DNA of 64,000 bases from Paenibacillus lycopersici. Lineage in GTDB: Bacteria; Bacillota; Bacilli; Paenibacillales; Paenibacillaceae. The position numbers and the translations under genes are program-made. Of the stretch, positions 53,876 to 62,792 are shown in pieces. Positions within the stretch are counted from its first letter, which is position 1. Each line of letters opens with the position of its first letter. The notes beneath the pieces were generated by a model. The model worked only from the letters and a program-made list of their open reading frames with translations. It did no database searches and was not told where the DNA came from. The stretch covers positions 664,001 through 728,000 of the forward strand of contig NZ_CP048209.1 of the NCBI RefSeq assembly GCF_010119935.1, in the 5' to 3' direction.

Positions 53876-54730
53876 ATGCTGCAGCGAACATTCGGCCGCA
53901 CGGAGCTGCGTATTCCCGTGATCGGCCAAGGAACGTGGAAGTTCGGCGAGGAGAAGGGCAACGAACAACAGGAAATCGAGGCGCTCCGTTACGGCATCGC
54001 GAACGGGCTGACGCTGATCGATACGGCGGAGGCTTATGCCGGCGGAGGGTCCGAGCGGGTCGTCGGGCAGGCGATCCGGGACGTCAGGGACAAGGTCTTC
54101 CTCGTCACGAAGGTAGCGACCGAGAACTGCTCGTACGAAGGCGTGCTGCGGGCGGCGGAAGGCAGCCTGGAGCGCTTGGGGACCGACCGCATCGACTTGT
54201 ATTTGCAGCATTGGCCGAGCGACAAATACGCGGTATCCGAGACGATGTCCGCGATGGCGGAGCTGGTCAAGCGCGGATGGATCAAGCATGTCGGCGTCAG
54301 CAACTTCAGCGTCGCGCTGATGGATGAAGCGCAGCGCTGCCTCGGCGACGTACCGCTCGCCTGCAATCAGGTGCCGTATCACTTGAACGACCGGCAGATC
54401 GAAGCCGAAGTGATCCCATATTGCAGGGAGCACGGCATCACCGTTATGGGCTACTCGCCCTTCGGCTACGCACCGCATGTATTCGGCGGCAAAGGCTTCC
54501 CGGAGCCGGGCTCGCCGCAGCGCGAGGCGCTGGAAGCGATCGGAGCCAAGCACGGCAAGACGGCGTATCAGGTCGCGCTGAATTGGGTGCTCCGGCAGGA
54601 AGGGCTCGTGACGATCCCGAAAGCCGCAAGCCGTGCCCATATGCAGGACAATATCGAGTCGGTCGGCTGGGAGCTGGATGCGGCGGATGCGGAGCGGATC
54701 GAGGCGGCGTTTCCGATCGCACGGGCATAG
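53876..54730 (+). CDS. Aldo/keto reductase
   Basis: 284-aa NAD(P)H-dependent TIM-barrel reductase. Catalytic tetrad: Asp and Tyr in LIDTAEAYAGG near 48-53, Lys in VFLVTKVA near 79, His in LYLQHWPSD near 112. IPKAASRAHMQDNI near 243 is the cofactor-phosphate-binding loop. Reduces aldehydes or sugars; substrate unknown. GGAGGAGGG precedes ATG. Terminator follows. Confidence 0.92.
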   Translation: MLQRTFGRTELRIPVIGQGTWKFGEEKGNEQQEIEALRYGIANGLTLIDTAEAYAGGGSERVVGQAIRDVRDKVFLVTKVATENCSYEGVLRAAEGSLERLGTDRIDLYLQHWPSDKYAVSETMSAMAELVKRGWIKHVGVSNFSVALMDEAQRCLGDVPLACNQVPYHLNDRQIEAEVIPYCREHGITVMGYSPFGYAPHVFGGKGFPEPGSPQREALEAIGAKHGKTAYQVALNWVLRQEGLVTIPKAASRAHMQDNIESVGWELDAADAERIEAAFPIARA

Positions 54731-54757
54731 CGGCTGACTGCATGACCGATAGAAGAG

Positions 54758-54803
54758 AAGGGACCCGAGCGGCGTCGGCATGACGCGGCGCGGGTTCCTT
54801 TGA
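54758..54803 (+). terminator. Terminator after aldo/keto reductase
   Basis: GGGACCCGAGCGGCGTC / GACGCGGCGCGGGTTCC imperfect stem followed by TTTG. Confidence 0.65.
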
Positions 54804-54817
54804 TTTGGAAAAATAAG

Positions 54818-54846
54818 TTGGCACGCGGACGATTGTGAATTATAAT
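54818..54846 (+). promoter_or_regulatory. Sigma-A promoter for the nucleotidyltransferase-like gene
   Basis: TTGGCA (54818-54823), 17-bp spacer, TATAAT (54841-54846), 38 bp before the ATG. Near consensus. Confidence 0.88.
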
Positions 54847-54883
54847 AGGAACATATGTTCTTTAATTGAGAGGCGGGTACGAC

Positions 54884-55450
54884 ATGCTGAATGAACAAGA
54901 TATCCTTCATCTTGCCGCCGGCGATGCCTGGATGATGGACGTTATGCGCGCCGCCAGGTCGCTGGGGCTTCCGGACTGGTGGGTATGCGCCGGTTTCGTC
55001 CGGTCCAAGATTTGGGACACGCTTCACGGGTTTGCGGAACGGACGCCGCTGGCCGATGTGGATGTCGTCTACTTCGATCCCGGCTGCCTGGACGAGGCCG
55101 TGGAGAAGACGCTTGAACGGAAGCTGCTCGAGCGGATGCCAGGCGTCCCCTGGTCCGTGAAGAATCAGGCGAGGATGCATGTCGTGAACGGCAACCCGCC
55201 CTATTCGTCGTCCGTCGATGCGATCTCCAAGTTCCCGGAGACGGTAACCGCGCTGGGGTTTCAGTTGGATGCCGCCGATCGGCTGCGCTTAACGGCGCCC
55301 AGCGGAATCGGCGATGTCGCGAGCATGACGGTCCGGCCGACGCCGATGTTCTCCCGTCCCGAGCTCGCGGGCGTGTATGCGGCCCGGATCGCGAAGAAAG
55401 ACTGGCAGCGGACCTGGCATCGGGTTCGCGTGGAGATGCCGATGCCATGA
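54884..55450 (+). CDS. Nucleotidyltransferase-like protein (DUF925/NTP_transf_6)
   Basis: 188-aa soluble protein. WWVCAGFVRSKIWDTLHG near 32 and DVDVVYFD near 59 match the nucleotidyltransferase-like DUF925 family, in which the DVDV Asp pair is at the metal site; the C-terminal AKKDWQRTWHRV is also conserved. The family's substrate is unknown. Gene has its own consensus promoter; GAGAGGCGG precedes ATG at 54884. Converges on the basic protein gene at 55540. Confidence 0.85.
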   Translation: MLNEQDILHLAAGDAWMMDVMRAARSLGLPDWWVCAGFVRSKIWDTLHGFAERTPLADVDVVYFDPGCLDEAVEKTLERKLLERMPGVPWSVKNQARMHVVNGNPPYSSSVDAISKFPETVTALGFQLDAADRLRLTAPSGIGDVASMTVRPTPMFSRPELAGVYAARIAKKDWQRTWHRVRVEMPMP

Positions 55451-55476
55451 GCGGACCCAGGCAGACAGCCGCAGGC

Positions 55477-55515
55477 GGGCCGGCTCCGGCAGACAGGTGT
55501 ATGCCGGAGCCGGCC
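55477..55515. terminator. Bidirectional hairpin terminator
   Basis: 15-bp perfect stem GGGCCGGCTCCGGCA with loop GACAGGTGTA between convergent genes. Confidence 0.75.
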
Positions 55516-55539
55516 CGATGGACCGTGCCGCGAGAAGGA

Positions 55540-56145
55540 TTACCCGCAGCCGCAATTGCGCCGTTTCACGCGGAAGAGCTGCAGCTGCAGCACGTTGTTG
55601 CCGACCTGCGGCGTCAGCGGCTCCCCGCTGAGGCCCGATACGTTAAAGACGACGTTGCGGTTGAACGCGGCTCTGGTAATGCGCACCTCATACTTGAACT
55701 CGACGCCTGAGACGTCCGCGTAGACGAAGTTGGAGGTGCCCGGCGCCAGCGACACGAAGCATTTCGTCGTATCGCACGGCGTCAGATTCAAGGCGACGGG
55801 CAGTCCGCTCGACCAGTCGAACACCTGGACGGTCATGCGGTTCGCGGTCGCGGCGCCGAGATTCACGAGATCGACGAGGGCGAACGTCGTGCCGGGGTTG
55901 CGCCTCAGAATCCCTGTCGAGAACACCGCCCTTGTCGTCGTCGCCCGGGCGCCCGCCATGCGGCGGTTCCGCGTGCGACTCCGCGAATCGGCCGCTTGTC
56001 TTGCCGCGGCTTTGCGCTGCTTGGATCTGCTGACCGCCGGTTTTCCTTGCGCGGACCTCGTTCTAGTCAGGCTGCTCTTCGCCATGCGGCTGCGAACCGA
56101 GCCGGCCTTGACGGCTGTACGGGTCGTCTTCCTCATTATAGCCAT
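55540..56145 (-). CDS. Hypothetical protein with very basic N-terminus and CGCG tail
   Basis: 201-aa protein. Residues ~1-75 are rich in Arg, Lys, Ser and Ala (AVKAGSVRSRMAKSSLTRTR); residues 76-190 form a beta-rich domain (TTFALVDLVNLG, SNFVYADVSGVEFKYEVRI, FNVSGLSG); it ends in RRNCGCG. The layout recalls spore-surface or matrix proteins of Paenibacillus, but this is only inference. Ribosome site GGATGGGAAG is moderate. No enzymatic motif. Confidence 0.55.
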   Translation of the reverse strand: MAIMRKTTRTAVKAGSVRSRMAKSSLTRTRSAQGKPAVSRSKQRKAAARQAADSRSRTRNRRMAGARATTTRAVFSTGILRRNPGTTFALVDLVNLGAATANRMTVQVFDWSSGLPVALNLTPCDTTKCFVSLAPGTSNFVYADVSGVEFKYEVRITRAAFNRNVVFNVSGLSGEPLTPQVGNNVLQLQLFRVKRRNCGCG

Positions 56146-56298
56146 CTTCCCATCCCTGCTCTCTTCCTCATAATAGAATACGCATTAGCAAGCTATTACT
56201 AGTAGATGCAGGGAGGTGCGAGATTGATAGGGTGGATGCCCTTGCTCTGCTGCAGAAGATCTCTGTTATGGTGATTGGGCATAGCTATTGAGCGGGCG

Positions 56299-56702
56299 CT
56301 ATTCGCTTGGATGCCATATCGTCGTTCCTTGTTTGTCGATATGCCCCGGATCGCGGAAGATATCGAAATAAACTTGCGCCAGCCCGCCCGCGAACGGCGC
56401 GGCATAGTCATAGGCTGCGGGCTGAACGGCCAGACGGCCTTGCGGGTCGATATAGGCCCATTGATCAGGCGAGCCGGCCCATGCGCCGACTTCCGTCTTC
56501 ACGACCGCGAGCCCTTCGGAGAATGCAGTCGTTTCCTCGTAGTGGGCCGGAATGACGAGCTTGCCCTTCTTGTTAATGAAGATGAACGCATCCTTCCATA
56601 CGACGGGTGCGATGCCATGATGGAACCGGCGGAGATGATGATGCATTCGAGAAGCAGGCCGAGCACGGCGAGCGAGACGGTTTTAACAGCGAAGCGATTC
56701 AA
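56299..56702 (-). pseudogene. Frameshifted WG-repeat secreted protein
   Basis: TTG at 56702, eight bases after CTGGAGG, starts a signal peptide (NRFAVKTVSLAVLGLLLE), but the frame soon becomes nonsense. In a neighbouring frame 56299-56646 encodes WG-repeat-like modules: FINKKGKLVIPAHYEETTAFSEGLAVVKT and WAYIDPQGRLAVQPAAYDYAAPFAGGLAQV (parts). A frameshift near 56620-56650 disconnects them. Shortened relative to typical WG proteins too. Confidence 0.6.
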
Positions 56703-56897
56703 TGGCGCGGCCTCCAGGGTCTATTCGTTCTACCAGATTACGACGAATCGGCAATGAACGACAGGGGGATATTTGGAAGCTGCGCCGTATGCGCGGCATA
56801 TGTCCCGGCAGAGGCTAACAGGGCAAGAATCGTCAAGAGGACCGCGGGCATTCGCGATACAATGAAACCAGCACAGGAGAGGGGGCCGGGCGCTCGC

Positions 56898-57809
56898 ATG
56901 AGAACGGACTACTTGAAGCAGATGCAAGCGGCGGTCGATTATATCGAGGCGCATATCGCCGAGGAATTATCGCTGTCGCGGATCGCGCAGGTCGCGCTGC
57001 TGTCGGACTTTCATTTCCACCGCGTCTTTCAAGTGATGGCGGGGGATACGGTGATGGAGTACGTGCGCAAACGGCGGCTGGCGAGATCGGTTTATCAAGT
57101 GGCCCACTCGGAAGAGCGGCTGCTCGACATCGCGCTTGCGCACGGGTTCCAGAATCACGAGACGTTCACGCGCGCCTTCAAGCGAATGTTCGACATGACG
57201 CCGGCCGAATATCGCAGACGGGGAATCCGGACGCCGTCTTACGATAAGCTGAATGTGCTGCAGCGCAAGTACAATCCATATTTGGGAGGCATTCAAATGG
57301 ACTTTCGATTATTGACGAAACCGGCATTCAAAGTGATCGGCTACGAGCTTCAAACGACGAACGACGGGGAGAACCTGAAGCAGATTCCGGCGTTCTGGCA
57401 GGAATACATCCGCAACGGGTGGTCGCAGACGATCCCGAATCGCGTGCACAAGGACAGCCCGGTCGAGCTCGGCATCTGTCACGGCTTCAACATGGAGACG
57501 GGCACGTTCCTGTACTTGATCGGCATGGAAGCGGAGAGCTTCGATAACGTGCCGGAAGGGCTGGTCTGCCGCGAGTTCGGCGAAGCGGAGTATGCGGTGT
57601 TCTCGACGCCGAAGGTGCCGGAGGAACAGTTCTCGTCCTCGATCCAGAGCACCTGGCAGGCCGTCTTCAACGAATGGTTCCCGCATTCGGGCTACGAGCA
57701 CGCGGGCAAGCCGGAGTTCGAGCTGTACGACAGCCGCAGCGGCCCGGGCAATGCACTGTGGCAAATGGACGTCTACGTACCGGTGAAACGCAAGAGCGAG
57801 CAGGCGTAA
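56898..57809 (+). CDS. AraC-family regulator with GyrI-like effector domain
   Basis: 303-aa protein of the Rob/SoxS-plus-GyrI type. N-terminal ~110 residues: two HTHs (LSRIAQVALLSDFHFHRVFQVMAGDTVMEYV and LDIALAHGFQNHETFTRAFKRMFDMTPAEYRRR, parts). Residues ~125-300: GyrI-like small-molecule-binding domain (FKVIGYELQTTNDGENLKQIPAFWQEY ... WQMDVYVPV). Binds drug-like ligands and controls stress genes. GGAGAGGGGG lies 13 bases upstream of the chosen ATG; other in-frame ATGs exist upstream. Confidence 0.87.
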   Translation: MRTDYLKQMQAAVDYIEAHIAEELSLSRIAQVALLSDFHFHRVFQVMAGDTVMEYVRKRRLARSVYQVAHSEERLLDIALAHGFQNHETFTRAFKRMFDMTPAEYRRRGIRTPSYDKLNVLQRKYNPYLGGIQMDFRLLTKPAFKVIGYELQTTNDGENLKQIPAFWQEYIRNGWSQTIPNRVHKDSPVELGICHGFNMETGTFLYLIGMEAESFDNVPEGLVCREFGEAEYAVFSTPKVPEEQFSSSIQSTWQAVFNEWFPHSGYEHAGKPEFELYDSRSGPGNALWQMDVYVPVKRKSEQA

Positions 57810-58005
57810 CCGTGCTTGATGCGCCGGGCCTGCGAGCGTGAGCGGCGTGGAGAGCGCTGGTGCCTGTATGTCTGGCGGCGGGCATGTAACGCCGATACCG
57901 ATGCTACCGGCAGCTATCGCACGCCAACGGCTGACAGCGGTCTGTTCGACGGCCTTCCCGGCGTGAGTCGCATAAGCGCCGAAGGTCACGCGCTTGACTA
58001 GCCCT

Positions 58006-58065
58006 AAAAAGTGAAACAGCTGCAGGCCGAAGCATGCGTACATGCTTCCGGACTGCAGCTGTTTC
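58006..58065 (-). terminator. Long terminator hairpin for minus-strand 58068 gene
   Basis: GAAACAGCTGCAG pairs with CTGCAGCTGTTTC, with an inner GAAGCATG/CATGCTTC; minus-strand T-tract at 58010-58006. Confidence 0.85.
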
Positions 58066-58067
58066 GG

Positions 58068-58283
58068 TTACCGCCGGCGAATTTCGAAAAATTCGCAAGC
58101 GGCGCGGTCATGATAAGCCACGTCACTGACGCCGGATTGACTGACGACGATGCTCGCGTCGAATCGGATGATGACGCCGCCGGAGTCGACGATATGGTCA
58201 TCTTTGAAGACCCTCAGCCGGAACTGCCGTTCCATCGCTTCCTCGAAATCCGCATCCGTAACGAGCCGGCGATATATAGCCAT
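58068..58283 (-). CDS. Small hypothetical protein, 71 aa
   Basis: Clear AAGGAGG seven bases before ATG. Contains RQFRLRVFKDDHIVDSGGVIIRFDASIVVSQSG, a small beta-sheet-like layout; no known family. Followed by a strong terminator, 35 bp right of it is the stop of the DUF3238-like gene, so likely its co-transcribed second gene. Confidence 0.68.
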   Translation of the reverse strand: MAIYRRLVTDADFEEAMERQFRLRVFKDDHIVDSGGVIIRFDASIVVSQSGVSDVAYHDRAACEFFEIRRR

Positions 58284-58318
58284 GCCGCTCCTCCTTCCTG
58301 ATCCGCATCGGCTGTTCG

Positions 58319-58909
58319 TTACAGCTTGCGTTCAAACTGATACTCCATGTCGCCGGCCATCGCGGCAGGGGTGTCCCCCGTCTTGCGGAAGTCATGGCTG
58401 TACAGCAGCTCGAACTCGCCGAAATCCGCTTGTTTATAAAATTCAAAGCAAGGAAAGCCGTCATGGCAGCCGCTGACGTCCACGCTGCCGTCTTCGCCGT
58501 TCACGGTGACGCGCAGCTCGTAATCGACGGCCGGCGCTTCGGGACGGAGCGGGTTGGCGGCGCTGGCCCGCATGACGAACGACACGGACATTGCGGCCCA
58601 CTCTTCGTCGTCGACCCGGATGCCTTCCGTCGAGGCTTTGCCTTGCGTATACCGGGCGATGCCGTCGGGTGACGTCTGTTTGAGCGTCGTGCAGCCGGTG
58701 TTTCCATACGTGAAGAGCTTGCGCTTGACGAAATCGACGACGACCTCCTGCTCGACCCGCGAACGGCCGGTATTAACCGCATGCGGGGTGAATTCGCGCG
58801 CATCGCCCGCATACTCCGCAACGATGCCTGTCTCCGGGTCGCGCATGGCGGGAAGCCACTGCATGCCGCCGATAAAGACGCTGCCGCGGATTTTCACGAT
58901 GTCTGCCAT
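58319..58909 (-). CDS. DUF3238-like protein
   Basis: 196-aa beta-rich soluble protein. VKIRGSVFIGG at the N-terminus and EYAGDAREFTPHAVNTGRSRVEQEVVVDF near 32-60 resemble the DUF3238 pattern in Bacillus and Paenibacillus proteins. Function unknown. AAAGGAG precedes ATG. Forms an operon with the 58068 gene downstream. Confidence 0.68.
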   Translation of the reverse strand: MADIVKIRGSVFIGGMQWLPAMRDPETGIVAEYAGDAREFTPHAVNTGRSRVEQEVVVDFVKRKLFTYGNTGCTTLKQTSPDGIARYTQGKASTEGIRVDDEEWAAMSVSFVMRASAANPLRPEAPAVDYELRVTVNGEDGSVDVSGCHDGFPCFEFYKQADFGEFELLYSHDFRKTGDTPAAMAGDMEYQFERKL

Positions 58910-59080
58910 AAGTAGGAATGCTCCTTTGTTCCGTATGAGTCGGATGGATGTCCTTCTAGTGTAGCATACTCGCCGGGCGTATTCGCCTCCCCGCTGGCAG
59001 CAGGTACATAATTTCCCGCAGGATGCGGCATATTACAAGGGAAATCCGTTCAAGCTTGGAACAAGAAAGCGGTGGAGACA

Positions 59081-59875
59081 TTGATCAAACGTCGAGAGTG
59101 GATCATTATTTTGACGGCGCTGCTCCTGGCGTCGGCGCTGGCGTTTCTGCGTCCGGCCGCGGCGGCGCCCGGAAGCGGACCGTTCCATTTCGGCTTCAAG
59201 AAGAGCGTCGGGGGCGCCCTGCCTTCCATCAAGGAAGAAGGATTCCAGGGCATCCTGCAGCAGCACGGCGCCATTTTCCTGGGGGATACGACGCGGCGGG
59301 AGCTGTATCTGACCTTCGACAACGGATACGAGAACGGCTATACGCCGGCCATTCTGGACGTGCTGAAGGCGAAGGGCGTACCGGCGATCTTCTTCATTAC
59401 GGGCCATTACGTGAAGGACAAGCCGGAGCTTGTCCAACGAATGGTCGCGGAAGGGCATCTCATCGGCAACCATTCGTGGAGCCATCCCGACATGAGCGTG
59501 ATTTCGAGCGCTCAGATCAACGCGGAGCTGGCGAAAGTGAAAACCGCGGTTGCGGAATTGACCGGGCAGAAGGAAATGACGTTCCTGCGCCCGCCGCGGG
59601 GCATCTTCAGCGATCGCGTGCTCGCCGTCAGCAAGGAGCAGGGCTACACAAGCGTGTTCTGGTCGGTCGCCTACCGGGACTGGGAACCGAGCGCGCAGAA
59701 GGGATGGAAGTACGCCTACGACAATGTGATGGCGCAGCTGCATCCCGGCGCCGTCATCCTGCTGCATTCGGTGTCGAAGGACAACGCCGACGCCCTTGGC
59801 CGCATTATTGACGCGGCGCGCGGGCAGGGCTATACGTTCAAGCCGCTCACGGAGCTGGCGAACAAGACGTATTAA
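59081..59875 (+). CDS. pdaA: PdaA-like polysaccharide deacetylase
   Basis: 264-aa exported enzyme. Signal/anchor segment at residues ~7-26. NodB domain: TFDNGYENG near 76 (first catalytic Asp and metal), HSWSHP near 130 (metal His pair), RPPRG near 170 and LLHSVS near 230 (catalytic His). These are close to Bacillus PdaA, which removes acetyl groups from muramic acid for the spore cortex delta-lactam, so a role in sporulation is probable. Start TTG at 59081 follows GGTGGAG; GTG at 59072 is an alternative. Terminator follows. Confidence 0.9.
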   Translation: MIKRREWIIILTALLLASALAFLRPAAAAPGSGPFHFGFKKSVGGALPSIKEEGFQGILQQHGAIFLGDTTRRELYLTFDNGYENGYTPAILDVLKAKGVPAIFFITGHYVKDKPELVQRMVAEGHLIGNHSWSHPDMSVISSAQINAELAKVKTAVAELTGQKEMTFLRPPRGIFSDRVLAVSKEQGYTSVFWSVAYRDWEPSAQKGWKYAYDNVMAQLHPGAVILLHSVSKDNADALGRIIDAARGQGYTFKPLTELANKTY

Positions 59876-59928
59876 TGCGCCCGGTCGCGCGGGCCGGCCC
59901 GCTGTACGATGCGCGCGCAGGTTGATCT

Positions 59929-59974
59929 ACGAGAAAAGCCTTATCCCGTTGATTAGGGATAAGGCTTTTCTCGT
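59929..59974 (+). terminator. Strong terminator after pdaA
   Basis: Perfect 19-bp stem ACGAGAAAAGCCTTATCCC with 8-nt loop; both arms carry a T/A-rich segment, so it may work on both strands between convergent pdaA and the ABC operon. Confidence 0.85.
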
Positions 59975-60072
59975 ACCGTGCCGTGCATGCCCGGGGCAGG
60001 CAGCGGACCCGCCGCGGCGCTGCCCCCGGAGCACGTTATGCATGGTGTCGTACTTGATACCGTCGGCTTCGC

Positions 60073-61647
60073 TTATTTCTTGCTGGCGAGGAATGCGTCG
60101 AATTGCTTCTGCTTCTCCGCGATGACCTTCTCGACGCCGGCCGCTTTGAGCGCCGCGACGTATTCGGGCAGTACTTTGTCCGGATCGACGGAGCCGGTTT
60201 CGAGCGCTTTCTGATACTGCTTCGTTACGTTGGCCAGCGCGCCGATTTCCGCTTTGACGTTATCGCTGTTGAAGACGAAGCCGAGCGCAGGGGAGGCTTT
60301 GGCGTCTTTATTGAACTCTTTGAATTGCTCCCACTTGTTTGGATCTTCGGTATTCCATACGTAGTTCAGGAATTGGTTGCCGAGCTCCCATGCGACGCCC
60401 GGCGAGTATTGCGGCGTCTGCGCCGTTGGCGTCATGATTTCGCCTTCGCGCGTATAGTGCGTGCCTTCGATGCCGAAGTTGAGCAGGTTGACGATTTCTT
60501 TGTCCGTGTGCAGCAGGTTGATGAACATCATCGCGCGGTCCGGATCTTTGGACGTCGACGAGATGGCCAGCATCGCGCCTGCCGTCTCGCCGGTGGAGAC
60601 GGTTTTGCCCGTCAGGTAGATCTCGGCGAGCTTGCCGCCGAGGCCTGCCGCGTTGGCGATTTCCGCGTCTTTGCCCGGTTTGAGCGGCTCGATCGTCGAG
60701 AAGACGTTGCCGCCTTTGTAGGCGTCGCCGCTGGAGAGCTGCGTCGTCGCGGCGTCTTTGTTGATGTAGCCCTTCTGGAAATAGTCATGCGCCAGCTTCA
60801 GGTAGCGTTTGTAAATATCGAAGTCCTCGATCATCTGCACCTTCGTGTCGGAGCTTTCCTTGGAGATCGCCCCCGGGATCGTGCCGTCGCCGAGGAAGTC
60901 GAACTCGGTCAGGAAGTTGGCGAAAATGCCGCCTTGCGTGTACAGCGGAATCATGTCCGGCTTCTTCTCTTTGACGATTTTGTAGATGGCGTCGAGATCT
61001 TCAGGCGATTTGACGGTGCTCATGTCGAGTCCGAGCTCATCGGCGATGTCCTTGCGGTAGACGACGCCCGCTGCGGTAGCCAGCTCTTTGTTCGTCGGAA
61101 TGCCGTAATTCTTGCCGTCGATCTTGGAGCCTTCCAGGAACGCGGGATCGAGGGAGTCCGTGATGCCTTGGCCGTATTTCTTCAGCAAGTCGCCGAGGTC
61201 GATGTACGCGCCTTTGGCGACGTTCTTGGAATAACCGTTCCACTGCGCGGTGAACAGAATGTCTACCGGCTCGCGGGAAGCGATGATCAGGTTCATCTTG
61301 TCGTCCCAAGCGCCCCAGTCGATTGGCGCGAGGTCGATCGTGGCATTGATTTTGGCGGTCAGGATTTTGTTGAGCGCTTCTTCGACCTTCGCTTCGTCCG
61401 GCTGCGGCGGACCTTCGTAAATCAGCTTCAGCTTATAAGGCTTGAGCTTGGCGGCGTCCGAATCCGCTGATTGGTTGTCGGTCTTGCCGCCGTTGTCGGT
61501 TGTTGCGGCTGGCGTGTCGCTGCCCGTGTTCGCATTGCTGCCGGCGGCGCTTTTGTCTGTGTTTGAGTTGCCGCAAGCGGACAGAACGAGCGACAGGCTG
61601 AAAAGTCCGACGAGTATGGCGGAAGCTTGGCGTTGCATGGGTTTCAT
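60073..61647 (-). CDS. ABC sugar transporter substrate-binding lipoprotein
   Basis: 524-aa lipoprotein: lipobox LVLSAC with Cys at residue 25, then a Ser/Asn/Asp/Thr-rich linker to ~65. The mature protein has the large two-lobe fold of LplA/YtcQ-type binding proteins (KLIYEGPPQPDEAKVEEALNKIL; IDWGAWDDKMNLIIASREPVDILFT; GVAWELGNQFLNYVWNTEDPNKW in parts). Third gene of the operon after the permeases (order permease, permease, binding protein). It probably takes complex plant or uronic oligosaccharides; specificity unknown. GGAGGT precedes ATG. Confidence 0.92.
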   Translation of the reverse strand: MKPMQRQASAILVGLFSLSLVLSACGNSNTDKSAAGSNANTGSDTPAATTDNGGKTDNQSADSDAAKLKPYKLKLIYEGPPQPDEAKVEEALNKILTAKINATIDLAPIDWGAWDDKMNLIIASREPVDILFTAQWNGYSKNVAKGAYIDLGDLLKKYGQGITDSLDPAFLEGSKIDGKNYGIPTNKELATAAGVVYRKDIADELGLDMSTVKSPEDLDAIYKIVKEKKPDMIPLYTQGGIFANFLTEFDFLGDGTIPGAISKESSDTKVQMIEDFDIYKRYLKLAHDYFQKGYINKDAATTQLSSGDAYKGGNVFSTIEPLKPGKDAEIANAAGLGGKLAEIYLTGKTVSTGETAGAMLAISSTSKDPDRAMMFINLLHTDKEIVNLLNFGIEGTHYTREGEIMTPTAQTPQYSPGVAWELGNQFLNYVWNTEDPNKWEQFKEFNKDAKASPALGFVFNSDNVKAEIGALANVTKQYQKALETGSVDPDKVLPEYVAALKAAGVEKVIAEKQKQFDAFLASKK

Positions 61648-61754
61648 AAGGTCGACCTCCCAAATGATAATAGCTATGCTTATCCGGTTGCCCGGGTGAA
61701 ACCGATGTTGGCCGTGCCGCCGAACGGCTGCGCTTGTGGCGCTTCCGCTTCGCG

Positions 61755-62693
61755 TCAGCCTTTGACGGCGCCGACGGTAAGGCCTTTGATGAAATACTTC
61801 TGGAAGAACGGATAGGCCAGGACGATCGGACCGATGCCGACGATGACCATTGCCATGCGCACCGTTTCGCTAGGGAAATTCACCATGCCTCCCGCGGCGG
61901 CAATGGCGTTGGCGGCGGTCGGATTGGTGGAGAGATACTGAATGTTCGCCATCATTTTGTACATCAGGTACTGCACGGAGATGTTATGGTCGCCGGTGAT
62001 GAACACGAGACTGAGGAACCAGTCGTTCCAGTAAGCGAGCGTCTGGAACAGCGCGACCGTAGCCAATACGGGCAAGGACAGCGGAAGCACGATCTGCCAG
62101 AAGATGCGCAGCTCGCCCGCGCCGTCGATCTTGGCGGATTCCAGCACCTGGCCGGGGATCGTCGTCTGGAAGAAGGTCCGCATGACGAGCACCCAGAACG
62201 CCGACATCAGCTGCGGCATGATCAGCGCCCACAGCGTATCCTTCAAGTCCAGGAACTGCACGTAGACGAGATACCAGGGAACAAGACCGCCGGAGAACAG
62301 CATCGTGAAGAAGGCGAAGAAGGTGAACCAGCTGCCGGGCTTGAAATGCGACCGCGAGATCGGATAAGCATACAAGGCGATGATCAGCATGCTGAGCGCG
62401 GTGCCGACGACGGTGACGATAATCGAAATGCCGTACGAGTGGACGATCTGGCCGATATCGTTGCCGAGAAACCGGTACGCCGCCAGACTGAAATGGTCGG
62501 GCCAGAATTTATAGCCGCCCCGCACGATCGAGGCTTCCTCGGAGAAGGATACCATGACGAGAAGCACGAGCGGAATCAGGCAAAGGATCGAGTAGATGAA
62601 GAAGAACAGCTGGATGCCGAAAGCCGCGGGACGGCCCAAGGTGTTCTTGGGATTGGATGTCGCGTGCGCCGAGGCGGTGGTTGCGTGAGCCAT
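61755..62693 (-). CDS. ABC sugar permease, YtcP/MalG type
   Basis: 312-aa inner permease with about six spans. EAA loop ESAKIDGAGELRIFWQIVLPLSLP (in part, near 180) is the contact for the ATPase. Signature of CUT1 second permeases: YAYPISRSHFKPG and SGGLVPWYLVYVQFLDL near 110-135. AAGGAG precedes ATG. In the operon 63761-60073, no ATPase gene, so a shared MsmX/UgpC-like ATPase from elsewhere must serve it. Confidence 0.92.
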   Translation of the reverse strand: MAHATTASAHATSNPKNTLGRPAAFGIQLFFFIYSILCLIPLVLLVMVSFSEEASIVRGGYKFWPDHFSLAAYRFLGNDIGQIVHSYGISIIVTVVGTALSMLIIALYAYPISRSHFKPGSWFTFFAFFTMLFSGGLVPWYLVYVQFLDLKDTLWALIMPQLMSAFWVLVMRTFFQTTIPGQVLESAKIDGAGELRIFWQIVLPLSLPVLATVALFQTLAYWNDWFLSLVFITGDHNISVQYLMYKMMANIQYLSTNPTAANAIAAAGGMVNFPSETVRMAMVIVGIGPIVLAYPFFQKYFIKGLTVGAVKG

Positions 62694-62792
62694 AGAATTC
62701 TCCTTTCTAAAAGTTTTGCCATGAACGATGCCTGGCTATAGGCGAGTCGGCAAAACTGCATCGGAAGCATAGGCGTAAGCCGCTGCCGCTTG

